DNA from: Rhipidocladum racemiflorum
Lineage: Eukaryota > Streptophyta > Magnoliopsida > Poales > Poaceae
DNA: 64,000 bases
Direction: 5' to 3'
Assembly (NCBI GenBank): GCA_036346355.1
Contig: CM070584.1
Span: 53,775,097-53,839,096 of the forward strand
Position numbers and translations under genes: made by a program. Positions 21,519-33,100 of the stretch are shown here, piece after piece (the first letter of the stretch is position 1; each line of letters opens with the position of its first letter). The notes beneath the pieces are model-generated. The model saw only the letters and a list, made by a program, of their open reading frames with translations, was not told the DNA's origin and ran no database searches.

Positions 21519-24500
21519 CATGATGAACTCGAGTTCTTCTTCCTCGACAACTCAGTTCATCCTCTTCTTCCACGCAATCTGCTGCTTCCTCCCCAGCTTT
21601 TGCACCACCATCTTTTAGCCACTTCATTACGGTTAAACTCAATCTAGAGAATCATCTTCTTTGCAAGGTGCAGATTGTACCTTATCTGTGTAGCCAAAGT
21701 TTCATTGGCTTTGTTGATGGAACTGCTGTGCAGCCGCCCCAATTCATCACCGAAAACTCTGAAGGAGAAACTCATCAAGTGCAGAATCCTGCCTATCTTG
21801 CTTGGTTTCAGCAAGATCAATTGGTGCTAAGTGCACTACTTTCATCATTGATCGAAGAAATTCTTGGTCAAGTGCTTTTCCCCTCCACCTCATCAGCTGT
21901 ATGGGCAGTTCTCGAGGATATGTTCGCCTCACAGACAAGAGGGAGAACAATGCAGCTCAGAATCCAGCTGGCAAATTTGAAGAAAAAGAATATGACGATG
22001 GCTACCTATTTTCAGTAAATGAAAGGGCTAGCTGATCAACTTGCTTCTGTAGGTCGTCCAATGCACGAGGAAGAGATTATCTCATATATCCTCACTGGTT
22101 TAGGCCCGAATTATGATTCAGTGGTCACCTCTATGTCAACTCATTCAGAACATATTAGGATGAATGAGTTATATGCTCATCTCATCAATTATGAGATGCG
22201 GCAGGAACACAATGAGCCTGGCCAGCAATAGATTGGTTCTTTGGCAAACAATGCCACTCGTCATGGAGGTGGTGGATGTGGATTCTAGAAGCAAGGACGC
22301 GGCCAGGGGTCGCTATTTTGGAGAAAGATCATATAACAATGGTCTATGACCAACATGTCAGGTTTGTGGGAAAGTTGGACATGAAGCTTTGTGCTATTAT
22401 CAGCGATTTAATCACTCATATAGTCATATCAACCCGAGGATAACCGGTCTGCTTCTGCTGCTGCAAGCTCCTACAAGATTGATCAAAACTGGTATATGGA
22501 TACTGGTGCCACTAATCATCTTACTAACTATTTGGATCAGATAACCACCAAGGAGTTCTACAAGAAAGAAGGTCAAGTGCAGGTTGCCAATGGCTCAGGT
22601 TTGTCTATCTCTCATATTGGTCATTCAATTATTGCTGGTAGATCTAGTTTTCCTTTGAAATTGAAAAACATTCTTCATGTCCCTGCCATCAGTAGACATC
22701 TACTCTCTGTCCAAAAGTTTGCATCCGACAATAATGTCTTTTTTGAGTTTCACCCGACTCATTTTCTTGTTAAGGATCATACCACGATGAAAGTCTTTCT
22801 CCACAGCAAGACGAGGGAGGATTGTATCCCCTTCCTTATGGGCAAAAGATGATCCACTCTTGCTCTGCGGTCAGATCTACCAAGGAGCAATGGCATAGAA
22901 GGCTTGGTCATCCTGCATCAGCTGTCATTCATTCAATTTTTGAGTCTAGAAGTCTAGGAGAGTCCAATAAAGAATCTTCTGTTTGTGAAGCTTGTCAACA
23001 AGCGATGAGTCTTCAGTTTCCCTTCCAAAGGTCTAGTCGTGTCACCTCTAGTCCTCTTGAGCTTGTGCACATTGATGTATGGGGTCCAGCAAAAACCTTA
23101 ATTGGAGGTTATAATTATTATGTGTTTCATTGATGATTACAGTCGATATACATGGCTTTATCTTATTAAGAATAGTCTGGTGTTGAACATGCCTTTCTTC
23201 GGTTTGAATCTCTTGTTGAAAGACTTCTCAATACCAAAATACGTTCTATCAAATCTAATGGAGGGGATGAGTAAATTAAATTGCGCCCACACTTCAATCA
23301 AACTGGTATTGTTCATCGCATATCGTGTCCTCATACTCAACAACAAAATGGTGTTGCTGAAAGAAAACATAGTCACCTTGTTGAAACTAGTCTAGCTTTG
23401 CTCTCTCAATCATCTATGCCTATTATATTTCGGGATGAAGCCTTTCTAACATCTTGTTATCTTATAAACAGACTGCCAACACAAGTCCTAGGCAATTTTA
23501 CTCCTCATGAATGACTTTTTAAAACCACTCCTGATTACTCCATGCTATGAGTTTTTAGCTATGCCTGTTTTCCAAATTTAAAACCCTATAATTCACACAA
23601 GCTAGATTTTAGATCTAAATAGTGTGTTTGTTGGATATAGTCCTAGTTATAAAGGGTACAAGTGTCTTGACAAGACTACTAGCAAAATTTATCTGTTTAG
23701 AGATGTGGTTTTTGATGAACCAAGTTCCCTTTTGCTTCTCAATCCAACTCAATCCAATCATCTGGATACACTGAGACAACTGTCCTTGCACCGATCCACT
23801 TATACTCTACAACCTCTGTTCCCTCTACAACCTCTGTTCGGTTAGAACTAGCAGTAGTTGATGTCCAAGAGAGTTGTGATGAAATTAATACATGTGCTAC
23901 TATACTCTTCTCCATTGTGTCTCTGCAGGAAACGCTAATGATACAAGTGAAAATTCAAAAGGTATAGAAACAACCTCAGGAAACTCTCCTAGTGCACCGA
24001 GTACAGGTATTGGTTAGCATTCTGAACATCCAATGCAGACCCAGCTTCGCAACAATGTGTTTCGGCCTAAATAATATACATATGGTACTGTGAGGTGCAT
24101 CATCTTCACAAAGAAATTCTTCTAACACAAAGGAAATACATTGCATATATCCTAAGTCGAGCGAACATGTAGCATTGCAAACCAGCTACCACACCCATGT
24201 CAAATTATGAGAAATTGCCATGGGAATCAGGTTTACCACTACCTGAAAACACAGTGTTTCAGTACAGGAGTATAATCGGTGCTTTAAAATATTTGACCTT
24301 AACAAGGCTAGACATTTCCTTTGTAGTAAACCAAGTATGCCAGTATATGCAAGCTCCTACCGACACACATTGGGCGGCTTTAAAAGGATACTCAGGTATA
24401 TAAAAGGAACTTGTTCAACTGGATTGAAGATTCGGAAATCAGATTCTTTGCTTCTTAGTGCATTCAGTGCATTCTCAGATGCAGATTGGGTTGGGTGTCC

Positions 24501-24590
24501 TGATGATCGGCGATCAACAAATGGCCATGTAGTATATCTTAGACCAAATCTGATTTCATTGAGCTCACGCAAATAGCCAATTGTATCTAG
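21519..24590 (+). pseudogene. Copia gag-pol remnant, RT core deleted
   Basis: Gag begins near 21519. An in-frame TAA stands at 22016-22018, and a zinc knuckle (CQVC-GKVGH-C pattern) lies near 22355. The protease motif MDTGATNHL is at about 22496. The GAG-pre-integrase zinc motif follows at 22888-23010 (WHRRLGHP then CEAC), then the integrase core from DVWGPA (about 23076) through a frameshift to NGVAERKHS (about 23346). The pre-RT segment is at 23620-23720 (VFVGYSPSYKGYKC). The catalytic YVDD region of RT is absent. The end of RT and RNase H return at 24197-24575 (YRSIIGALKYLT, SDADWVGCPDDRRST). At least four frame breaks make it non-functional. Confidence 0.88.
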
Positions 24591-24945
24591 ACCGATTACA
24601 GAAGCATAGTATAAATCTTTAGCAAATGCGATGACTGAACTGATCTGGTTGCAATCCCCTATTGAACGAATTGGGTGAATATCAATCAAGACTGCCAATA
24701 TTGTGGTGTGACGATCTTGGTGCAACATATCTATCTGCAAATCCTATTTTTCACACTTGAACATAATATATTGAAGTAGATTTTCATTTTGTTCGGGAGC
24801 GAGTCACATTGAAGATGCTTGAAGTCAGGTTTATTTCTTCGTTTGATCAGATTGCAGATATTTTCACCAAAACATTGTCATAGACTTCATTTGAACGATT
24901 GTCACAATCTCAACTTGATGGTTATCAGTTGAGATTGAGGGGGTG

Positions 24946-25425
24946 TGTTAAAAATAGGGAAACATATCCTGTGCACATGGATAGACTGTGCCTATATGCA
25001 ACAATTTAATCTGAGCCATCCAAATTTCATCCAACGGCAGCTTCATCGGGGTGGTAATTGCAAAATATACACATATTAGCAATTATCACCCCGATAAAAC
25101 TACCGTTGGATGCGATTTGGATGGTTCAGATTTAATTATTGCATATGTGCATAACCCATCCATGTGCACACGATATGCTCCCTAAAAATAGAGCTCTCTC
25201 TCTCTCTCTCTCTTATTCAGAGTTTGATGCATTGTTGGATACTGCAGCATGTCAACACGTTTATTGTAGCTCACCGAATTTTGTTGCCAAGAGCTATCTT
25301 TTTGTTCTGAGTTTGTTGTAATCTGAACAAAATATATCATAGGTTGTTATGTGTACAGCCTGAGTATATAAGATCGATAGAACCCTGTGAGGGATTCTTG
25401 CAGCAAATCATTAAGATCTTTTTCA
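24946..25425 (+). repeat. 3' LTR of the copia element, interrupted by a MITE
   Basis: It starts TGTTAAAAATAG after the purine tract GAGATTGAGGGGG and ends CTTTTTCA. Without the inserted 225 bp plus one duplicate it returns to about 245 bp and aligns with the 5' LTR. Confidence 0.85.
24958..25182. mobile_element. Fold-back MITE inserted in the 3' LTR
   Basis: The whole element is a long imperfect palindrome of two arms of about 105 bp. The outer ends are GGAAACATATCCTGTGCAC and, inverted, GGGAGCATATCGTGTGCAC. Flanking TAAAAATAG occurs on both sides (24949-24957 and 25183-25191). The 5' LTR has the corresponding single site TAAAAACAG. The duplication is 8 or 9 bp depending on one shared G, so hAT (8) or Mutator-like (9) are both possible; the 9-bp reading favours Mutator-like. 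Confidence 0.88.
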
Positions 25426-26174
25426 TGGAGCAGCCGGTCTCACAAGAACAGTAGCGTTGACATGGAGGGGAGTGAGCTGAACTTGACAACGCCAACCTTG
25501 AACGACCTCCATGGCGGGGTAATAACACTTGCAAGTTTGGGGGCAAGAACACCTCCAACGCCGACATGGAGAGGTCGATGGTGGCTGGAGCAGCTGGATC
25601 GGGCGGAGGCACAGGACGATGATGAGCTGTGCGAGGATGGCAGCGGCGTGGAGGCGATCAGTGTGATTGGATCAAAGATAAAATTTGCGAGAGCCTGAGG
25701 AACCCACCGGCGGTGTTGGACTAAATCATGAAGTGAGAGAGGAAATAGAGGAATGAAGGGTAAAGAGCAATCCACTTGGCGACGTGATGGTTGGAGCGGC
25801 GCTGCGGCAGTGGACGGTAGTGTTGAGTGGAAGCCAACAACCACTCCACTTCCCGCTTCTCTCTCCCGATGTTGGATTTGGATTTGGGCTCACCGGAGTC
25901 CTAGGCTGGAGTTGGGCAATCCATGTCCTCCAGAAATGAAATGAGAACGCAATCGAATTATCCACTCACTGTTGCTTTGCAGTTAGCAGCGGCCACATGC
26001 GATAGTTTATTGTTGTACGACTTTCGTAGGTTGTGTATTGTACGTGAATCAATTTCAGCAGAAATATCCTGCCTAGGATCCCAACGCTGAAAAAAAACTA
26101 CCCAATCTAATAAAAAAAATACTAATTGCTCAAAGATATGCCCATTACATCCCAAATTACTGCAAGCAAAATGG
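25426..26174. other. Intergenic, no supported gene
   Basis: GC-richer sequence at 25440-25940 is open on both strands, but the translations are low-complexity and unrecognised. Contains the 3' flank of the inhibitor gene at its right end. Confidence 0.4.
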
Positions 26175-26844
26175 CTACGCTGCAGAGGCCGATGACTGGT
26201 GGATCAGCTTGGTGATGGTGAGCGCGATGCTGCAGAGGCGGTCGACCTCACGGTTGCGCGCCGTGAGGATGTTCCTGTGGTCCGGCATGGCCTGACACCT
26301 CCTCTGGCATAGCTTCACCTCAGCCTGGCTCGCCGCTACCAGCGCCTGCGACTCGCTGTATGCGCGCAAGTCCAGCGCCACCGTCGCGTCCGTCAGCTGC
26401 TCCACCGCCGCCTCGTACCTGCACGTGATCGCAACAATCATGCATGGGGTGAACGTACATCGCCTCTCTTCACGCGCAAGTTAAAGAGAGCTACCTCTCC
26501 GTGCAGTCCTCGAGGCACTGCTGCAGCTGTGGCGTCTTGTTCTCGAGGTTATCGTCGTTGTAGAGGCTCGACAAGTACGTGGCCGTCTCCGACGCATTCT
26601 TCTGGGCCGCCAGGATGGCCACCCTGGCCAGCCCCACCGTGTCGGCTGTCTTGGAGGACCGGTCGGCGGAGAGTGTCGCCATGCAGAGGTCGTAGTGTGC
26701 GGCGGTCTGCTTGCACGCGTCCTGGAGGGACAAGGACGCGGTCGACTGCGCCGCAGTAGGGGCACCAGCTGGGGGCAACGCCGCATCAACGACGATGAGG
26801 AGGAAGGAGAAGATGGCACCGAGGGCTGCGTAGGAGGATGCCAT
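26175..26844 (-). CDS. Invertase/pectin methylesterase inhibitor family protein
   Basis: Small secreted four-helix-bundle inhibitor of either cell-wall invertase or pectin methylesterase; the family cannot be split by eye. There are two exons, 26495-26844 and 26175-26418, with a 76-bp GT/AG intron in phase 2, giving 197 residues, normal for the family. A signal peptide covers about 1-22. The family cysteines are visible as C44 and C53 (first hairpin) and C110/C114 with C154/C158. The pair C110/C114 to C154/C158 looks like CxxxC twice, more cysteines than the minimal four. The start ATG at 26844 is followed at once by the signal peptide. Two pectin methylesterases lie within 25 kb, so a pectin role is attractive but unproven. 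Confidence 0.88.
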
Positions 26845-26938
26845 TGGGTTGTTTGTTTTTTTGCTTTCTGTATTGTTGTCACTTCTGAGTGATTTTGATG
26901 TTGCTCGTGTTGCATGGGGAGGCCATGCAAAGATCCTA

Positions 26939-26945
26939 CTTATAT
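26939..26945 (-). promoter_or_regulatory. TATA box of the inhibitor gene
   Basis: ATATAAG on the minus strand, about 95 bp upstream of the ATG at 26844. Confidence 0.6.
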
Positions 26946-29396
26946 GGTAATCTCTACCTAAATTAAGCAATTGTCTGCATGTTTTAAGGTTATGCTTGCC
27001 TTGGTTGGATGAGCAAAATAGGGATAGGACTTGTTCCTTCCAAAGAGTGCTCATCCGATTTAAGCGCAGCTGTGTGTATGAGAGAGGCAACATGGAACCT
27101 ATTTGTGTAGTACTGCTTGACTAACCCAACAGAATCCATTGCTGCATTACTGCCCGTCTTGTTACAGCAACTTGCAAAAACTATTGCTTTGCAATCCAAT
27201 GGTTTATGGAAGGGGAGGGCCGGGATTTATGTGAATGGGCCGGGATTCATGTGGATTAGTTGGGATTTTTAAGCTGCTTTCGAATATGCACGACCTGAGT
27301 GGCGGCATGGCTACAGGCGGGGGTGCTCGAAGGGACCGGTGCATGGAGGAGGAAGGCGTAGGGGCCAAGCGGAGGAGGAAAAGGAGGATAGACAGGCTGG
27401 GTGGCCAAGGAAAGGGAAGGGAGGCAACATACCGACCCATGGGGAAGGAGAGAAAAAAGAAGAAGAAGAAGAAAATGGAGAGTGGGCTAAACTGCTTTCG
27501 CTTTAAGCCCAACTAGACATTTGGGGTTTTTTTATTTTATTTTTCTTTTTGCTATTTTAATTCAAATCTCAACTGAAGTTGGCACAACGATTTGAATTCA
27601 AATCTTATGTGACTCTAGAATTAAATTCTTGATAGATGTTTATTTCATGAGTAATGCTTCTATGCATCACCCCTAAGACAAGTTGCATAAATCTTAAGCA
27701 AGCGAATGGGTAAGTAATTATCAACTACCATTCATTCATACTTTAATATTTGTGCAACATTCAAAAATTGATGTTTATTTCATTTATTTTTCATTAAAAC
27801 TTTTTAATTCTGACAAAAATTTAAAGGAACTCCAGAAATTTCAAATATAAGATGCACAAAAAGTTTTAAAAATTCCACACTTTCAAGCTCAATAATTTGA
27901 TTATAAAATTTGGGATGCTAAAACATTTCTTCTTCCTTCACATCCCAACTAGAGCTCTGTCAGCCACCGCCTCCACCTTCTTCTCCAATGAGCTCTACGC
28001 TCCTGTACCACTAACCCCCAACCCCTCCTAACGGCACACCTCCCACCGTAGCCATCGGCGCCCATGCCTCCCTTGCACCGCCGCATACCACCATCTCCAG
28101 TGCTATACCTAATGCCTTCTCCTTCTTGTCTCCTCCATGATGGGACGTGGTGCATTAATATAAGGAAAAGAAGGGGAACGCACAAACAAGTGCCCGATCG
28201 TCAGAGTGGCATGCGGTGGGGTGATGTGCTTGCCAACGCCAGCGGCAAGCTGGTTTTGCCGTTGGTAGCCGGTAGCTCTCACGTGACCGCGGCTGCAGCG
28301 ATAGCGCACACACAGTTTCACTGGCCGTGGCATGCCGCTCACATGTAGAATTCGCTGGAGTTGAAGAAGAGAGGCAGAGGAGAAGAAGTAGCAGTTGGGG
28401 CACAAATCTTCAATCTAATCAAAATGATTCTCTATTGAAATCCGGTCGACTGGTGTAATAAAAAAAATGCAATTCAGAATCCCAAAGAAGAGTGTTGTTG
28501 GTTACCAACTCTGGACAAAAAAGGCTATCTATTGAAGTTATGTGATTTTTTTTCAATCTCAATCCATTTTTTGAGACATGATTTATTCACGATGGCTACT
28601 ATATTTTATTCATTCCTCACCTCTACAAAATATACAAACAAATACAAAAACATAAAACAAAATTCTAGTCTAGATAAAAATAAAGTAAACTTAGGTGAAC
28701 CCCTACAAAATACTGCAACAAAAAAATTTAATCTAGAAAAAAAATAAGGTAAACCTAGGTAAACCCTACAAATACTAAAATAAATAGAACTTAAAACTTT
28801 AGTAGAGTGGTACTAAAATTATATATTACTTAGTATTGCAATTGTAGGTTGTCTAGTGTAAATTTAGGTGATTGGTAGAAAAAAAAATCATACAGCTGAG
28901 AATTAGCAAGCCTGGAAAAAAATTGTATAAGTAATTGTCACATGACTCACGGCTTCGCCTTAAAACCAAGGATCCAAATCCCGATGAGATTTCGGAAATC
29001 TTGACTGAGATTTCGGATTTCGAACCCCCCCCCCCCCAAAAGATCTTAAATCCCGATCGGGTAAAACAATTTTAAAAAAAATTCAAAATGCTACAGCACC
29101 CACTCAAATCTCGACGAGATCATGGTGATTTTAGCCAAATTCTCGATGTTTTTTTACCGGATTTTTTTTGGCCGGATTTGAAATTGATTACCTTAACAAG
29201 TAAGTATCGTCATGTGAAGATTAGGGAGAGGAATAATGAAAATAACCATGAATAAGTTAGTTGACTTAGTTGTTCAGGGTTTATCTCTAGTTAAGTGTGA
29301 TTTAGTTAGTTGGTACAATACGCAGTGTTACATATTCCGATGTAATCAATTTAAAGAAGATAAGATAAGATAATATAAGGAGAAGAAAAGCACCGC
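26946..29396. other. Intergenic, no supported gene
   Basis: Mixed sequence. A purine-rich block lies at 27300-27490 and a GC-rich block at 27950-28330, neither with a recognisable protein. At 28977-29200 there is a decayed repeat with AATCTCGACGAGATC, also found at 51495-51955, probably a MITE remnant. A run of 13 C lies near 29027. Confidence 0.4.
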
Positions 29397-29397
29397 T

Positions 29398-29941
29398 TTG
29401 GCGATGGTCGGTGCCATGGTCATGCAGAGCCAATTCTTGGTCCGTTACAACCTACTCGCCATTTTCCCAAGTGTGGCACCTCCTGCCTCAAGGTGCTCCA
29501 CTCCGCGACTGTCCGTCGGGGCCTCGTCGCCAACGGCGTCGAAGCCACTCTCGTGCAGCTCAGGACGCAGAACCCCCCGTCCCATTCCTCGAAATCCAGT
29601 GTATGACCGCGGGCGCGCGGCTCCTCGCGAAGCACATCCTGTCTCCGTAATCGCTGGAGCCCGTCGAAATCATTGGCTGCAAGGCCGAGCACATGTGTTG
29701 CGACCCCAAGGACTGTCTCATGTCACTATGGTACTTCAGTAACACGAGCTACACAACTCGGTCGGAGCCGTGGGACATCGGCGAGGCCTACCGACTCTTC
29801 TGTGATGGCTATTGGAGGTGGCACGTCGAGAGGCCCTACCAGGTGCTGTTCATGATGTACGAGGAGGTGAGCGCCGACACACTCGGCCAACTCAGGCGGC
29901 TCACTGAGTTCGTCGGCCTCATCTTCACCCTCCAAGCCTGA
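29398..29941 (+). pseudogene. Cytosolic sulfotransferase pseudogene
   Basis: Remnant of an enzyme that transfers sulfate from PAPS to small molecules. One frame near 29470 gives PKCGT-like and VLHSATVRRG sequence (5' PAPS loop region). After a frame change, 29693-29941 gives RDPKD-like CDPKDCLMSLWYFSN, then GYWRWHVERPYQVLFMMYEE and SADTLGQLRRLTEFVG, all in family order. The first half is in other frames, the middle including the catalytic-histidine region is missing, and the part between FCDG and YWRWH is shortened. It is about half of a normal gene (about 340 codons) and not functional. Confidence 0.8.
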
Positions 29942-30125
29942 ACATTCGTGTGATAACATCATGGGTGTTTGCACTCGAGACCTCAGCAATTCTTGGTATC
30001 ACATTCACACCTACACTCATTCTCTCAACACTCTAAAGTTTGGTCTGATTGATGCGTCTATCACTAAATTACAGCCGTGTGTATCGATGTACATCACATT
30101 GCGATGGTAATAAACAGAGAACAGA

Positions 30126-33100
30126 TCAAAAGCCTAGCTCATCGGCAAACGCCTTAGTCAGCTTCTGCGAAGGGCTCAGGCTCCCACCGCGGCTAACCCG
30201 GAGCGACTGGAGCGACTTCTGGATCTCCATGGTCATGGCGCTGTCCACGCTACCTGCGGAGAGACGCTTGTGCGCCTTCTGCAGGTGCAGCTTGAGCGAG
30301 CTCGTGCTCAGCCCGACGTTCTTGCCGCAGATTGGGCACACCTTCATCTCAGGCCGCTTGTGCTGCCAGTCCATCGACACCTTTCCGTGCAGCTTCCTGT
30401 CCAGGACCAGCAGAGCCTTAGCGAAACCATCATTCGGCTGTGCTCGACGGTGTACTTTCTTTAGCAAGTTCCAGGCTTTCGCAAGAGTAAGTCCCCTGAA
30501 AGGAGAAGTGTCATGTTAATGTCAAGCATCAATGAAGTTCTTGTGCGGCCATTATCATGCAGTTCGTTCACAGGAGGATGTGACCAGTTAAGATTCTTAC
30601 TTTCTGAGCATCAGGTAGGCAAGGACAACTGTGGCACTCCGACTTTTCCCTTCAAAGCAGTGGACGAGAACCTTACCTCCAACATGATCTACGTGATCTA
30701 TAAAATCTGATGCTTCTTCAAAGAGATCACTGATGTTTGCATCATCATCGTCACTAATCTGCAAACGATAACATGATTTCACAATTTCAATACGAAACTC
30801 AGTACTATATAACGTGGTACTAAACCAGAGGTTGATGCTCTTACTGAAAAGTTCTTGTATTCAAAAAGATCAGGAAATTGGGAATCAGATTGACCAATCT
30901 CATTCGAACACAAACATAGTATATGGGTAATGCCCAAATGCTGAAGGGTGTACATAGACCTTGCAGCCAGAGCCCCACCTATGAACAAATTGTTGATAAC
31001 AAGAGAAGGTCGCTCGGTATTTGCAGCATCAGATATCAAGGCTATCCTTTCAATGATGTGTTCAAGACGCACCTGCATGTTTTTTATTATCAGGCTCACT
31101 AGTTGCTTGAAAAGAAGTTCCATATATCTAGATATATTTTGAAACCCACCTTCAATTCATAGGCATCAGCTACCATGTTGTTCTCAGTTCCATCAAAGAA
31201 TCCAGAATGAAAATTGTTCTCCTGACAAAATTTGATCACATCGGTCTTAAATGCTTCATTCCATAGCTCTATCTCTTTGAGCAACTCAGGATCAACCTGT
31301 TGCATCACAATAATACATGTACCTTAAATTCGGAATCAACTTTATTACCAAAAACAAGCCAATCTTGTACCTCACAAAGCAGTCAGTTCAGCTAGGCAAT
31401 TTTATTTTTCAACAGAAGCTTTTGTGAAGTTTGTTGCATACTTGCATTAAATATTAACACTACTTGTATCAAATTAAAAAAAAAAAAAAAAAGACGAACT
31501 ACCCCAAACTAAAATTTGCTTACACCAAACAATCAACATAGCTATACAATCAGAAGAGTAATCTTAGGGTATTCTGTAAAAACAAATCAGAATCTCCACT
31601 TTCAATCAGAAAATTCTTACCTTCGGGGTCTTGTAAAAATCACGGAGTTTCATTGTCATTCTTAAACTTCGGGAACCCTCTGCACTCCCCTTGAAATATC
31701 TATTGCTCCAACTGTCCCTGGACAGAGGAGATACTGAATCTGAGTTTCCACGGGATCCTGCAGAAGACGACTTTGTTGCAGATTTCTGTATTTCGGAATC
31801 GCTATGTAGTTCATTGCTCAGTTGCTTGCTAGGCGGGCAAGGAGTACTGTAGTTGACTCCTGGAGACGGAAAATCCGAAATTGCAACATCATTGTTGTCA
31901 GATTCTTCAGAGCCTTTAGTAACAATGGACAAGAAAACTCGCAAAACACCATCTAGTTTTTGGTATAGCTGGAGGAGAAATAGATGGAACCCCTCCAGAT
32001 CCCTAAGAGCTGCACGAAATGCCCCTCGGAATTCATGAATCACAGCAGCATTTTCTTCATCAGAAAGGGAGCAACAAGAATCGGTGGAAGTAATCACCTC
32101 ATCACATCCTGGAAGCCCAAGCTTACCACCGGAAATTTCATACAAGATATTCGAAGAGTAGTCTGAGTTATTCAAAATGAGTTCCACAACTTTGGGATAC
32201 CGCTCATGATCTTTCACACGTCTCCCTGCAGGGGGGCGACGTGGCACCCCAGTGTCGATCGCTACAATTTGGACAGTCCCGTTGGTACCTTCTGCATTTT
32301 CTTGTACACTTTTCAATGCATCTGCTCTTGGTGACATGAGCTCCAACTCCGGAGAACCTAATCTTCCATTTGCAGAGTGAGACCGCTTCTCTCTCTGGAA
32401 AATTTGAGTAATCAGTGGATTCGATCTTTCTGGAGTACTCTTGGAATCTTCCAATCTGTCCACACTAGGTGAGGATGATCTATCTGAAATCATCAGATTT
32501 GCAGGATTGCCACGCCAACCAAGCTGACGGCATGGGAGCCTGTCCTCATTTCTGAGTATCAGATCTAGCATCAACACCCTCCCCAGGGATGAAGCAGTAA
32601 CACAAGCAGCTTCTCGTGAACTGAATGCCTTTGAACTCTCAAGCAGGGGGGAGCCATGAATATAACTGCCATGCCAGAAAAGTAACAATTTACAGCTCCC
32701 ATATGCAGTTCACAGTGAGAAAACACATATAATTATCATAATTGTACTACAGGGACTAAGGGGTAGTAGTACCTCATTAGAAGAAGGCAGCGGCTTAGCT
32801 CAAGAGCTTCCAGCAATTCAGAGCAAGTCATCTCACCAACCTCATCATTATTTGAAACAGCTACTGCTCGTGCATTTTCTGCAGCATGTCTAATCTCCTG
32901 CCACTCAAAGCCAGAATTATGTACTACTCTAGCCTGCAGTTTGTAGAAAAAAAACTGAATAAGAAATCAAATGTTGCTCAGTGTATCAGTGTACAGTATT
33001 CAACGAGGGTGTGCAAAATACTTGTGGTGTCTGGACTCCAAGCAATCTTGCAAATTCATAGCCCAAACGTTCTGCCTGGGTTGCCATCTTTGATGATGAG

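Larger units (their letters stand above)
21234..25425 (+). mobile_element. Decayed Ty1/copia retrotransposon
   Basis: Two related LTRs flank an internal region that keeps gag, protease, integrase and the end of RT plus RNase H, in copia order. Frames are broken by several stops and shifts, and the reverse-transcriptase core is missing between about 23870 and 24190. The flanking pentamers are TCGAG (left) and TGGAG (right), probably an eroded 5-bp target duplication. The copy cannot move by itself. Confidence 0.9.
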
